Part shown: positions 13,535-25,053 of the stretch, in pieces | Layout of the letters: each line of letters opens with the position of its first letter | How positions within the stretch are numbered: position 1 is the stretch's first letter | The notes under the pieces: model-generated | Databases searched by the model: none | The model's input: only the letters and a program-made list of their open reading frames with translations | Told to the model about the DNA's origin: nothing | Source: Coleophoma eucalyptorum | Lineage: Eukaryota > Ascomycota > Leotiomycetes > Helotiales > Dermateaceae | Direction: 5' to 3' | Assembly: GCA_026120035.1 (NCBI GenBank) | Contig: JALRME010000010.1 | Span: 62,001-126,000, forward strand | Length of the DNA: 64,000 nt | Position numbers and translations under genes: made by a program

Positions 13535-15848
13535 ATGTCTGCCTACAGTAAATCGCAACCACCATCAAGAGGTTAGTAATGTTGCTCTCGCTGATTGCTG
13601 TGCCACTTTACTATACGTAAAAAAAATAATTAAATTCACTACCTAACTGTTGTGTAGGTTACGATACTGGTCGGGCACAGCAAGAAAGTCCTTATTCTTA
13701 TCCAACGCCTCAATACATTCACGAGCCGTCTTTCTCATCTGCTGCGACCCCAGATTATCATGATGCCAGTCAGATGAGTAGCATGGCTTACAGCTCTAAC
13801 CCATCACGATCCCAGTACAATGAAACTTCTGGTCCGTACATGGCTGTGAGCTCTTCAATCCCTGAAGTAGTGTCCTATGCGCCTCGCCAAGGTACGGGAG
13901 GTACCCGAATGCTTGTGAACATTACTTCTTTGTACGAGTTTATTCCGTCCAATCTACCAGTCTTCTTTATATTTTTTGGGAACAGAAAGTGTCCAGCGCA
14001 ATTGGCCAAGTCCCCCCCTCAGCAAGGCGCTGCCCAGTACTCTGTCACGGCAGAAGTCCCTCAATTTGCGTCTACAGGTTCTTCGTCGCCCAATGTCACT
14101 GTTTCTATGGTTTTAGAATATGCAGATGGAGAGCCGTTGGGCCGGGTTAACGTGGGAAGCTTCCTGTATGTTGATGGAAGCGGGAGTAACGCGCTGTTGG
14201 GTAATATGGGGGATGGGAAAGTCTCACCAGCACCATCAGATCTCCTTACAAGACAGGAAAAATGCCAGCTACCCCAGAAAGATAGCCTCACGTCTTACGG
14301 CTATCCTTCTACAGATTCGAACCCATACTCGTCATATCTTGTACCAAGCAGTTCATTTGGCACAGTTATGACTCAGTATAACCGACCAGAAAGTCTTTTC
14401 CCGCAGCAAAACACTTCCAGGCAGATGGCCTACGGTTATACTAATGATACACTTCCAACTATCAAGGCGGAAGCTCAGTCACCAAATTGTTATCCTGGAT
14501 ATAGCGGTTATGCAAATAATGCTATGCAAAGTTCTGGCCTTTCATCTAACGCACCTTATCCGCGAGCACATACCAGTTTACCATCACCATCAACACCAAA
14601 CCCTCCTTTGGTACGAACGACTTTGTTACAAAAGATGCCGACAAGAACAACGACAACACCACAAGGGAACGAGGCTCGATCACGGCATATCAATCCATTT
14701 TACCCAAGGAAAGCTGAGTTGCACATCAAAGGAGAGCTAAGAACTATGACAAGTAACTGGACAGAAGAGGAGGTCAAGTGTAGGAGGCGGCTGGTGCTTT
14801 TCAAGAGATCACAGTCGGGCAGTATGATTACAACGACGTTCAGTCGGGTATCACCAGAGGACCGACCACAGAACAGCATCTGTGTCAGCTGCATCTACTG
14901 GGAAGGAGAAGGGAACTACTACATTACCAGTGTCGAGGTCATCTCTCTTTTGGAGAAACTGGTCGCTACTCGCTTCGACGTTGAGGAGAAGAACAGAATC
15001 CGAAGGAATTTGGAAGGTCTCAAACCAGTAACCGTTCACAAGCAAGGCAGTTCAAACAGCGAGGAGTTCTTCAAACTTATCATGGGCTTCCCCAACCCAA
15101 AACCCCGCAATATCGAAAAGAATGTGAAGGTATTCAAATGGGATGATCTTGCAAATGCATTGCACAAGATCTTCAGTCGCTACGTAGGAAACCCATTCTC
15201 CTGTTCTCGTACAACAAGATACTAACATCGACATAGTGTGAAAGGCCACCATCCGTTATGCCACCCGGACCTGGACTCCTGACACCCATCAGCTCGTCGG
15301 GATATGTTAACGAGAGTGCTTCGGCGGGACTCTCCTACACCAACGACCACCACGGAGCCATCTCACCGCGCTCGCTGGGATCAACGACCTCAACGGCTTA
15401 CAACCACAACATCCCCCCGCGAGTGCTCTCACCAGACGACCACAAATCCATGGGCCTTCATGGGGGACCTCCTGATCTTCGACTATCGCTTACCCAGAAT
15501 CAAGACGCAAGCAACCAATGGCAGGGAAATCAGCATCACATGCTGAATGCGCAGGCACCGTACCCCCATTACGGCGGAGCAGCCGGAGGGCAGCAGAATC
15601 GAGGATCGTGGGATATTTCGTCGTATCTCGAGAGCAGCCCGCATGCCGCGAGTGCCGCCGGCACTTCTTCAAACACGTTCCACGGCCAGAGCAGCCAGAA
15701 CAGCCACAGCCAGAGCCAGAGTCATCATCAACAGCAGCAGCACTTATCGGAAGCAGCCGCACCAGTAGGCAGCCATGGCGAAAACAGGAATATGGGTCCT
15801 CTGGCTCTCTCCAAGCAGCACGAGAGTCAGCAGATGCCTCTGAGCTGA
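13535..15848 (+). CDS. medA: medusa-family developmental regulator (MedA/Acr1/REN1/Acon-3)
   Basis: Exons are 13535-13571, 13658-15183 and 15237-15848, giving 724 residues from this start. The conserved C-terminal block (about residues 375-521) begins near NWTEEE and contains SICVSCIYWE, EEKNRIRRNLEG and MGFPNPKPRNIEK, which I recognise as the MedA core. An earlier segment (about residues 55-135) resembles an IPT/TIG-like beta fold. The tail is rich in Q, H and S. Family members control conidiophore, conidium and infection-structure development as nuclear regulators; the biochemical mechanism is unsettled. Both introns have a CTAAC branch element. The start is uncertain: the reading frame stays open upstream to an acceptor at 13,378 but contains no earlier in-frame ATG. 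Confidence 0.93.
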
Positions 15849-18800
15849 GCGATGATTGGCTTCTGTGCTGGGCAGCAGATATCAAGATTGGACGGTAGAG
15901 GGTGTGGACGGCCCAGATGATTGGTCATGTGCACCAGGTCAGCTCTAGCGCTGGGACTAGCGAGCCTCCACCCCGGCCCCGGTACATCGAGCCCGCTCGT
16001 ATCGACTCACATGGGCAAATCAGCCTCTCCGCATGCACGACATCCTACATTTCGATCAGCATCCTGATTCTATGTCGCGGTGGCGATTGTGCGAGAGGAA
16101 ACGGGCGTGGGCGTGGGAGGACGAGTGCGAGTGGGACATGGCGTGGGAGGGCGAGACGGACATTGCCATCGGAATCCGGATTCTGGCTCTGCAAGTCTAC
16201 AAGCTCCATGTTTTCTTGCCGACCGGTCATGAAACACCGCCACAACTCCCCCCCCCTTTCCTCACTCCTCCCATTCCTCGCTCCTTGATTGGCTCCTCGC
16301 TTCGCCCTGTCTCTCGGTCCAGCCACCCTCTCTACCTTCCATCCTCATCCCCTTCTCGGCGCCATCATCATCATCATCATCATCATCAGCATCAGCATCG
16401 TTCTATCTGCGCCACAATCTACATTAACCTGCCTCTGTAATCCACTCTCGAGCGATGCAAGAAACACGAGGCACACCATCTCTTTTCCTTCCCACCTTTT
16501 TGTTCCATCTACGGAGTATTGGCACCTACACTAGATCCCTGTTGCTGTTTGTCGCTATCTGCTTGTCTCCTTTCTCAGTCTGGGGCCCGGTTTCTGGTGT
16601 TCATGGTATCTGTTGTATTCTCAAGACCTGGATGGTCTGGACTTTGCTAGGGAATATTTCTGGGCCGGGTATTGCAAGGGACACGGAGTTTTTTCTACTG
16701 ATTTGCTGAATTCTTTCATTCCCCATTCATCATACCAGACTTTTTTGTCATTAGTCGTGGTCTGCTTTTCTTGCTTTTCATCTTTCATCAGTCGTAGCAT
16801 AATACCCCCGGGGGCGTGTAGCATAGTATCATTTATTCCCTCAGGTTGATTGTCATCATGGGCTTCTTCTTCTTCCCCTCTCTTAGGGGATGGCATGGGA
16901 TTTGGCTTGGTCGGGGTGGGGTGTGGGGAATCGCGGAAGTCGACTACACTATCTTGCTTGTCTTATCTACCCTTACTACTACTACCTACTTAATTTGAGA
17001 TATTCACACCGCGATATTTATTCCCGAGCCTTATTATCTTCTTCTCTCCTTGGTCTTCTCATTCTTGAGTTGTTGCGGTGGGGTACTGATATTGTATGTA
17101 GACATGCTACTTTGCTAGATGCGATCTATACTTCGTCGCAAAATATCAGCAGGCTGAGGACGAAATGAGCCTTTTATCTATCTACATCTTAGCTGCACTG
17201 CTAAAACAGATTCCTCCAAACTCGTGTGTTACTGAGACTTTATTAACCAGCTCGTTTGGTAGCAACCAGTTGCCATTTAGTCTTTGAGCTATAAATGTCT
17301 TTTGCCCCTATTTAGGATGGGGCTTTGTAGGAGAGATGGAAGCAAAGGGCAGGCTGAAAAATCCATTAGTATTCCCTTTATGAGGGAGCCAAAGGCACTT
17401 GAGATGTACCACGAGTTGGAAGGGCTGCATTGATGAAGTTACTTTCTTGGAGGTAGGTCAGACTAGACTAGGGGTAACTTCATGCTTTCACGTCTTTATG
17501 GGCTCGGAGATATCCAATGGCCCATTTCGAGAAATGATACTCAATCGTTTACTAGGTACTTTCGCTCGCTACTATAGTATCTCAGACTTCCGCAGATCTC
17601 TATAGGCGCCATAGCGTAGCTTCCTCGCTTAGCAACCGACCGTTCTAATCACTTCACTCCTTCATGGTTTCTTCACCCCGGCTATATAGTCTCTGGCCGC
17701 ATCATAGCATTGTCGAAAGTCAATGCAAGGAAAAGAAAGGGTACGGTGCAAGAAAACAGAAGTCCGTAGTGGTTGTGATGCGTAACCGGAATAATCAAGG
17801 TAGGAAGTGAACGTTTGGTGGGAGAATCTCCTTCGAGAGCTGAGCCGCGAGGATGAGAAGTATGAAGGAAAGTCAAAGACCGGGCATATTATCTTTGCTC
17901 TTTCTATGAGTTCCTTAAAATCAGAAGTTCTTTAGTACAAAGATTTGTTGCTATAGAAGCATCGGCGCTTTCGGATTGACAACTCCCGTAGAGCTGGTTT
18001 ATGTCTCGAAGAGATACGGAGAGGGCAAGCTGTGTGACCACATGCCTCCGAGGAATCACCTAGACAGCCAGTCTGGCTTTGAGCATGGCTGTTTCCCTAT
18101 GGTGTGTCTTGATAGGCAACCAAGATCTACAGAGATTATTGGCCTGGATTTTACATGTATGTGGAAACCCAGATGACGCACAAAAATGCACGACTAATGA
18201 GAACGAACATCCAACATTTGCTATATTTTGTAGCATTGAGCTTCATAATAGAAGAGCCCAGGCCAAGACATAGAAATACGCCTTAGTACTATATGAAACC
18301 GCATCTGAGCACTTGGAAGGTTGAAGCACAGTTTGACCTCGGTATAGTATATTGTCAGTACTTTTGCAATTATCGGTTAGATTTTGGTAGATATTCAGGA
18401 ATGTTAAAGCAGCAGGTCTTTGATAATAGGATATGAGCTAGCTTTACCCTGTTTGGGCAGCTTTGGAATGAACGCGGCGACATAAATGACCAGCCCCTCT
18501 TCCGCGGACCGAACGTTATCCTTTTCACGCGTAAGATCGGTAACCTTGGGACTGGAGAGCTCTGGCCTGACCCAACGCTGTCTAGGATCCACGCCCTAAT
18601 CTGGCCTATCTATAGCATGATTTTCACATGGGCCACATCTTAAAGAATTTTGCGAGTGATAAGGTAGCGCGGAGTGGGTATTACATGACGAACCTCAACA
18701 TTCCCGGGAGTCGACCACTCAAGCAAGATTACTTCTGCAGCCATAGCTCAGCGGATACCAAGAATACCTAAAGTGGATTCACGTCAGGGATGTAGAAAAA

Positions 18801-19521
18801 GAATGGGCTTGAAATAGAAGCGTATATATAAATTTGGGGGGACGCGACAACTAATATCGGCCTTCATGCTCCATTCTCGGCTCCAGGGGCGGCCCTGAGG
18901 AACCGAGCCAGCATCTGAGATACAGGGGTCTAAGACTCCCTAGCAAAGTTGCATAGTTGCAGAGAGCGACAGAGACAGAGCACAGCTATGCTCCGGGTTA
19001 CATTCCGCAGGTTAGAGCTACTTTACTTGTTCTGTTTGGTTTCGAGTTCCAGAGCTGAAGATAACGTGAGACTGGAACTCAGACCATTTGTTATGCAGTC
19101 ATGTGATCCCACCATCAGTGGGATCTTTTTCCTTGCAATGCGATGTCAGACTGGTATTAATTTTTCTTATTATTTGTAGATTACAATCATCAATAGTGAC
19201 AGTCTACAGTAGGGCGGTTGAAAGGATTCTTTTTGTTCTCATCCCAACTTGAAGTGATCTGCGACGTGAGACCTATTGACAGTGGTAGCTCCCGTTTGCT
19301 GATGTTAAGCCTCCGGTAGTGCGTGCGCAGATCCTTGGCTGGCTGAGGTGAACGCGAACCCCCGCGACGGGTACTCTAATTAAGTGGGTTCGGGGCGGGC
19401 GACTTCTTCGAAAGGGAGACAATTGTTCCTTTTCCCTCACCTTCCTTCAACCACAACTCTGACCCACGGGGATACATGGACACGATCGGCACCCTTATGA
19501 TTCGCTAACCTCGACTCTATC
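15849..19521. other. medA 3' region and gene-free stretch
   Basis: The first 1.3 kb is probably the medA 3' untranslated region and terminator. A CAT trinucleotide tract lies at 16,363-16,388. From 17.2 to 19.4 kb I see only short open frames with no recognisable family. The last 100 bp before 19,522 are probably the leader of the MFS gene. Confidence 0.55.
16363..16388. repeat. CAT trinucleotide tract
   Basis: About eight CAT units followed by interrupted CAG/CAT units, in the presumed medA 3' region. Confidence 0.8.
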
Positions 19522-21239
19522 ATGGCCATTGCCACTGCATACAGAAGCCTGCCAGAGCATTCTGGGGTGGAAGCGGGGGAGAGCGCTTCTCCCATTTCCT
19601 CCTCTTCCAACACCCAATTCACTCCAGATTCGGATTCTGAGGACTCCGACTTCGACGCTGATGTCGGCAGCTACAAGATGCGGCCGGGTATGCGCGATTC
19701 TGAGAAGTCCGATCATGACCTAGAGGACGATTATCACGACGGTTCTCAACGCCGGGCGAGCGTGTCCACAACGCAGTCGTACCAGCTTTACACACCGGAC
19801 GAGGAGCGGGCCGTGGTCAGGAAATTCGATCGACGGCTGGTACTGTTTGTTGCACTTCTATATATGCTGTCGTTTCTAGATAGATCGAGTAAGTTACTAA
19901 GCTCGGGCAAATGGAGAATGAAATGTTGACCGATCTAGATATTGGCAATGCTCGAATAGCTGGGCTCGCGAAAGACCTCAAGCTTGATTCTACGAAATAC
20001 GAATGGGTGCTTACATCATTCTACATCGCATACATTCTGTTTGAATGGATGAGCATTTTGTGGAAGTTGGTTCCTGCCCATATCTATGTGACGGCGATAG
20101 TCCTGTCTTGGGGAATCGTCGCCTCCCTTCAGTCGTGCGCGACTTCTTTCAGTGGACTTTTAGTGCTGAGGTTCTTGCTTGGAATTGGAGAGGCTGGTTT
20201 TACCGGGATACCTTATTATCTCTCCTTCTTCTTCAAGAGGGAAGAGCTCGCTCTCCGCACAGGAGTCTTCATATCTGCAGCACCACTCGCAACCTCATTC
20301 GCGAGTACCCTTGCCTGGGTAATTGTGAAATTAGGCAATCACTCCCCCATAGCATCATGGAGGCTCCTGTTCCTTGTGGAAGGCTTTCCTAGCATTTTGA
20401 TCGCCGTTATAGCATGGCGTGTCATACCCGATGGACCGGCAAAAGCAAAGTATTTGACAAAGCGAGAGAAGAAGGTAGCACGGCTGAGGTTGAGGAAGCA
20501 AAAGGATACATCCGACTCCAGTGGAAGCCGCAGCATCAAACTTCGTGAAGTTCTGCAGACAATTTTGGATCCCAAAAGTTATCTCACGGCATTTATGTTC
20601 TTCTGTACTAACATGGCGTTCTCTTCCATGCCGGTATTTCTTCCCACCATCATTCACGAAATGGGCCATGGCGTTTTGGTATCTCAAGCATTATCAGCAC
20701 CACCGTTTCTCGCATCTTTCATTGTTGTTATCATTACAGCCTGGTTCTCGGATCGTCTGCAGAACCGGAGTTTATTCATCTGCCTCCATGCTTCACTTTC
20801 AGCAATAGGGTATACTCTCATGGCAGTCTTCGGAGTTCAGGGATGGGGTATTTGGTGGAGATATGCTGCCATCTTTCCAGCCACGATAGGATTTTTCAGC
20901 GTGATTACCATCGTCATTGCTTGGACAATCAACAATCAAGAGTCTGCATCGAAGCAAGGCGTAGGCTTTGCCATGCTACAGGTGATTGGGCAACTAGGTC
21001 CTTTGGTTGGGACGAGACTTTATCCTCGCTCAGACGCACCACTGTACACGAGGGGCATGTCGACTTGTGCGGCGGCCATGGTTGTGGTGGTGATACTTGC
21101 TTTGGTTTTGCGGATCTATCTGACCCGAAAGAACAACAAGGCTGCTAAGATGTACGGGCCCGTTGATGATGAGGGCGACCGGTTAGTAACGAGAAAAAAC
21201 CCGAATCGTTCGCCGGAACCGTTCAAGTACATGCTTTGA
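19522..21239 (+). CDS. MFS transporter, anion:cation symporter (allantoate permease-like) family
   Basis: Exons 19522-19888 and 19939-21239, separated by a 50-bp intron (GTAAGT...CTAG), encode 555 residues. The splice restores the family motif SFLDRSNIGNAR at the end of helix 1. The motif RFLLGIGEAGF in helix 4 and about 12 hydrophobic segments follow. The first ~110 residues are an acidic, serine-rich cytoplasmic tail, longer than usual. Fungal members of this Dal5-like group import carboxylates, vitamins or allantoate at the plasma membrane; the substrate cannot be read from sequence. The codon after the loop motif near residue 60 of exon 2 reads EWMSI, where many relatives have a P-N pair. 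The protein looks intact. Confidence 0.9.
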
Positions 21240-21389
21240 TATAAAGTAGAGTACGATGATACAAATTATGACATTTTCCACTTCTATGTATATATACACA
21301 AACATATTTAAAGAAATGATACCGAATCTCAAGTTTTTTTTGACTTCGCCAATGAAAATACAACATTACACCCAGCTACTGTGCTCTCC

Positions 21390-22225
21390 TCAAACATCGA
21401 CTTTGGTAAGTAAACCAGTCTTGATATCCCAGACAAGACCGACAATCTCCATATTCTCAGACAGAGATTTATGGCCCTGTAGGTATGTGACATCTTCAAC
21501 TACCGTCTTATACGGACTGCTCCAAATTAGCCAGGGAAACGCTAAAGAAACCAGGGACGGACGTACTCAGCAATTGCACCAAAGACCACCTCGTCCCTAG
21601 AAAACTCCTCAATATCAGAATGCTTCGCCTTGGTCTTCGCTCTGAATCCAGCTTCATCCGTATGGCTCATACCACAGTCTAGCCGCCATTATTAGTTAGC
21701 ATCGACGAGGATCCAAGCTCCAGATAAGGTAAGGAAAGTCGGAGCCGTAAAATTAGGAAGACACTCACCAGTATGATGCACAACCACAATCGTGCCCAGA
21801 TTCCCAACCGCATCAAGCGACAGGATAGAGCGCATGGCGTCACTCGTCCTCCCACCCGCGTTCCGAATCACGGCTCCTTCGCCAAGGTTCATCCCTAAGA
21901 ACTGCTCGGGGATCACTCTTGGATCACTGCATGATACTGCAAGACGAAAAAAAAAGACCTCGTCAGTATACTTGGCAAGCTGTAGGCGAAGAGATGGAAA
22001 GGGGAGATCCGGGACGTACTGATTACAGCGGCTTTCTTGCCCAGGGCTTTGTTCTTCAAGATCCCTTCGGCTAGAAGAGGGGGTGCGTGGTAGGTGGTAG
22101 CGTATTTTCTAGATGCGGGAGTTAGTGATCGTGAAAACTGGTTGACGAGGATGCATGTCAATGGTGGAATTTCAGCGGGCTTACTGGTTTTTGGCGAGGA
22201 AATTCGCGACTCTTGATGCTGCCAT
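21390..22225 (-). CDS. beta-class carbonic anhydrase
   Basis: Five exons on the minus strand: 22185-22225, 22020-22108, 21769-21936, 21567-21678 and 21390-21516. They encode 178 residues, the short fungal beta-CA form. Zinc ligands are visible: C46 and D48 in CSDPR, and H98 and C101 in HHTDC. The intron at 21679-21768 splits this HxxC motif, and the join restores it exactly. The enzyme interconverts CO2 and bicarbonate. The start MAASRVANF could be weakly mitochondrial, but no clear targeting peptide is seen, so a cytosolic location is equally possible. No cyanase or other functional partner lies beside it. The tail ends DIKTGLLTKVDV, typical of the family. Confidence 0.93.
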
Positions 22226-22271
22226 GGCTTCGGGTGGTGTGGTGCTGCAAATTGGGTTTCAAGTGTAGATG

Positions 22272-22280
22272 TTTATATAT
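22272..22280 (-). promoter_or_regulatory. TATA-like box of the carbonic anhydrase gene
   Basis: On the minus strand this reads ATATATAAA, about 50 bp upstream of the start codon. The short distance implies a very short leader if it is used. Confidence 0.3.
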
Positions 22281-22398
22281 CAGATTGGCTTGGGCTTGGG
22301 TTGGCAAGGGGGTAAAAGGTGCTTGTGGTAGTTGTTGATACTCCAAATAAAATGGAGTGAAGGGGGCTTTAAGTATAGATTCGACTCTGGTGTTTCCC

Positions 22399-22421
22399 AC
22401 ACACACACACACACACACACA
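22399..22421. repeat. CA dinucleotide tract
   Basis: About eleven CA units in the intergenic region. Confidence 0.85.
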
Positions 22422-23147
22422 ATCCGCACTTATCGCCGTGTTTCTACACTCCAATCCTCCTACCATGTATTAACTGCGGGCTTGCTTACAGATCCATTTT
22501 GGAAGAAGCCGTATCCCCAGGTGCGAATCCCGATCTCAGGAACCACATCGGACTTAGAGGCAAAGGGCACCACTAAGCCTACCCACAGAGCCACGGAGCC
22601 CACCAGACGAGCCGCGGTCGCAGGCCACGGGCACCAATGAAGCGGCTGAAGGAAGCAGACCAGAGAATAATCCAGAGTTGCGAAATGACGTGGAACATAA
22701 TGATTACTCTTCATCTGGGGGTTTCGAAGTGGACGCCAGACGTCGCAGCCGAGCATTGGTAGCTTAAGGCCGTATGTCGTGCGGGTGGAGGGAGTGGTGA
22801 GGTTAGGAGCCCGCCGCCAAGATGCGGAGGATTGATTACTGTACAATCCAGCTTGCGCCAGCCTGCAGCGTCCTTCTGCTCGCTTAGCTGGATTATCGTT
22901 GGAAACAAATCATTCCCTTACAAATGCCGATGTAGTTACGTCCGTTGGTAGCTCTCCCTGCACGACATCGCCATGGAGGGGGTTTTTGATAAAAGGATCT
23001 TCTTTGAGAGAGGGAATGCATTGCTCCAACATAACAAGCATTGCTTTCTTCAACATCTCTCGCCCATAATATATTACTCCAACTGCCTTCAACCACTTGC
23101 AAACTAAACTCTCTATATCCACATCTCGTCAAGACAAGCAAAACAAG

Positions 23148-24246
23148 ATGGCTTCTCCTAAGCAAACCGTTTTGGTAATTGGAGGCACTGGTGCTCAAGG
23201 AGTGCCGGTCGTTCAATGTAAGTTCTGAACCTTTTCCACCTCGAACCAACCAGGCTAATTAGTGTCCCAAAGCTCTGACTGCCGATTCGAAGTACAACGT
23301 CCACATACTAACACGATCGGCAAAGTCCTCAGAAGCACAAGAGCTGGCAGCCCTCCCCGGCGTCACCATCATCGAAGGCAACCCCTACGACGAGGAGACC
23401 CTGTATCGCGCCTTCCAGGGCATCGATCTCGCATTCGTGAACATCAACGGCTTCGCCATTGGCGAAAAGGCCGAAGTCTACTGGGGGATCCGTACCTACG
23501 AGATCGCCCGCTGGGCTGGAGTCAAGCATTTCGTCTGGGCCTCGGTGCCCTATGCCTCGAAGCTGGGCAACTTCGACCCCCAGTACCGATCCGGCCATCT
23601 GGACGGCAAGGGCAAAGTTGCCGATTTTGTCTCCGCGCAGCCGACAGAGCCGATGAAGTGGAGTATCCTCACCAGCTGCATGTACATGGAGATGCTCTCG
23701 GAGCTGCTGGCCCCCCGCCGCAGCCCCGAGGACCCCGACCTGTTCGTCTTCAGCGCGCCGCTGGGCCCCCACGGCCGGGCGCCGCTCATCTACCTCCCCG
23801 ATCTGGGCCGCTACGCGCGCTGGATCTTCGACACGCCCGAGCAGAGCAACGGCATGAATCTCGACATTGCCACCGAGAGCGTCGCCTGGGGGGATCTCGC
23901 CACGGCCTTCACCCGCGTCACGGGAAAGAGGGCCATCTATGCCGATATCACGCTCGATCAGCTCTTCGCCTCGGGGGCTTACATCAACCCGGATGCGAAG
24001 GTTAGTCATGGGGCTACGGCTGATGACCCGACGCTGCAGACGTACCGCCAGAACTTCTCGGGCTTCTGGAGGACGTGGAAGGCGGGTATCGTGGTGAAGG
24101 ACTATGATATCTTGGATCGTGTCTTGCCAGATAGGGTGAAGAGTGTTGAGGAGTGGATGAGATTGACCGGGTATACCGGGGAGGTAAAGAGTGTTTTGAA
24201 GGATTATCGGGATCCTATTGTTCAGAAATATGTTGGTAAAGCTTGA
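23148..24246 (+). CDS. NmrA-like NAD(P)-binding Rossmann protein
   Basis: Exons 23148-23217 and 23273-24246 encode 347 residues. The N-terminus has the dinucleotide motif GGTGAQG (residues 12-18), followed after splicing by VQSLTADSKYNVHILTRS, the usual second strand of NmrA-like atypical short-chain dehydrogenases. The body contains GVKHFVWASVP and SGHLDGKGKVADF, common in this family. Members act as redox sensors (NmrA) or as isoflavone-reductase-like enzymes; which applies here is unknown, because no catalytic YxxxK pair is obvious. About 23,340-24,000 is much more GC-rich than the neighbouring genes, with codons mostly ending in C or G, whereas both ends have normal composition. Confidence 0.9.
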
Positions 24247-25053
24247 GAGGGTTGATGAGTTGATGCTTCATGATGTGTGCTTTTGGGTAGTTGCGTAGGG
24301 CTTCGCTGCACTAATTATGAAATTGTTAAAATAGCTATTAGCTACCTGAAACTGTGTTGAATAACAACCTGCTTAAGCCTCACTCACATAGTTGCGCTAT
24401 TCCAGTCTTATGAGATAATTTTGCTTGAAATTCTTTGCTTTGCGATCTTGTAGAATGACATATATACTCATACAGGCAGCTATCGAGGCTCTATATAATC
24501 TCTTCGTCTTGCATGCTATTCCAAATACCTAATTCTGGACCAATGGCATTCGGTTTAGTTGTATGCTATGAACAGCTAATACCTAGAAGTAAAGCTAGAA
24601 ACTTATACAGTCTCGTAATTTACTTGTAGCAGAGAGCATACTTAACAAGATACGAGACTAGTGAAATAGAGACATCACCTTACTTAGAAACTGCCATGTT
24701 CCTCTAGACAGCTGAAGGAATAGTTGAACGAGTGCTTTGGTAGAGAAGTGGCATGCAGATTTATAGAGCTATGGGAGCTGGAACCGCAGTCAAAGCGAGC
24801 CGAGATTGCGGCAGTCACTTCAACTTGAAGCCTGATCATACAATCCAGATTGGAGAAGCGGAAATACAGCAGGAGAATTGGCAACATCAAAATCCATGAA
24901 AAGAGAATGTCTCTAGAAGCTTAGTGACTTGCCTTCGCACGAGAATTGTCATCTTGCAGGTTATCATTCCAACTGCTTTATAATTCTAATTGTAATCCGA
25001 ACCCTAAGTCTATAATTTATGAAGAGGAGCCTTTGCTATCACTCTACAAGTAT
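24247..25053. other. convergent intergenic region
   Basis: AT-rich DNA between two convergent genes, with no recognised feature. Its frequent TA, CTAG and TAGC steps resemble mutated (RIP-like) relic sequence, but no parent element can be named. Confidence 0.4.

Larger units (their letters stand above)
22226..23147. other. divergent promoter region, carbonic anhydrase / NmrA-like
   Basis: No supported gene. It holds the carbonic anhydrase TATA-like box and a CA dinucleotide tract at 22,399-22,421. A GC-rich stretch around 22.5-22.65 kb leaves a 128-codon minus-strand frame open, but it matches nothing I know. The NmrA-like leader is at the right end. Confidence 0.5.

Noticed and set aside
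18404..18592. 62-codon minus-strand frame with somewhat protein-like composition
   Set aside because: No extension across plausible splice sites and no known family. It could be a relic but cannot be supported.
19105..19125. Perfect 8-bp inverted repeat with 5-base loop followed by a T run, like an intrinsic terminator
   Set aside because: Intrinsic terminators are bacterial. In 64 kb about one such hairpin per loop size is expected by chance, and no gene ends here.
22460..22846. 128-codon minus-strand frame between carbonic anhydrase and the NmrA-like gene
   Set aside because: No recognisable family, no repeated motif and mixed composition; it lies in a promoter region.
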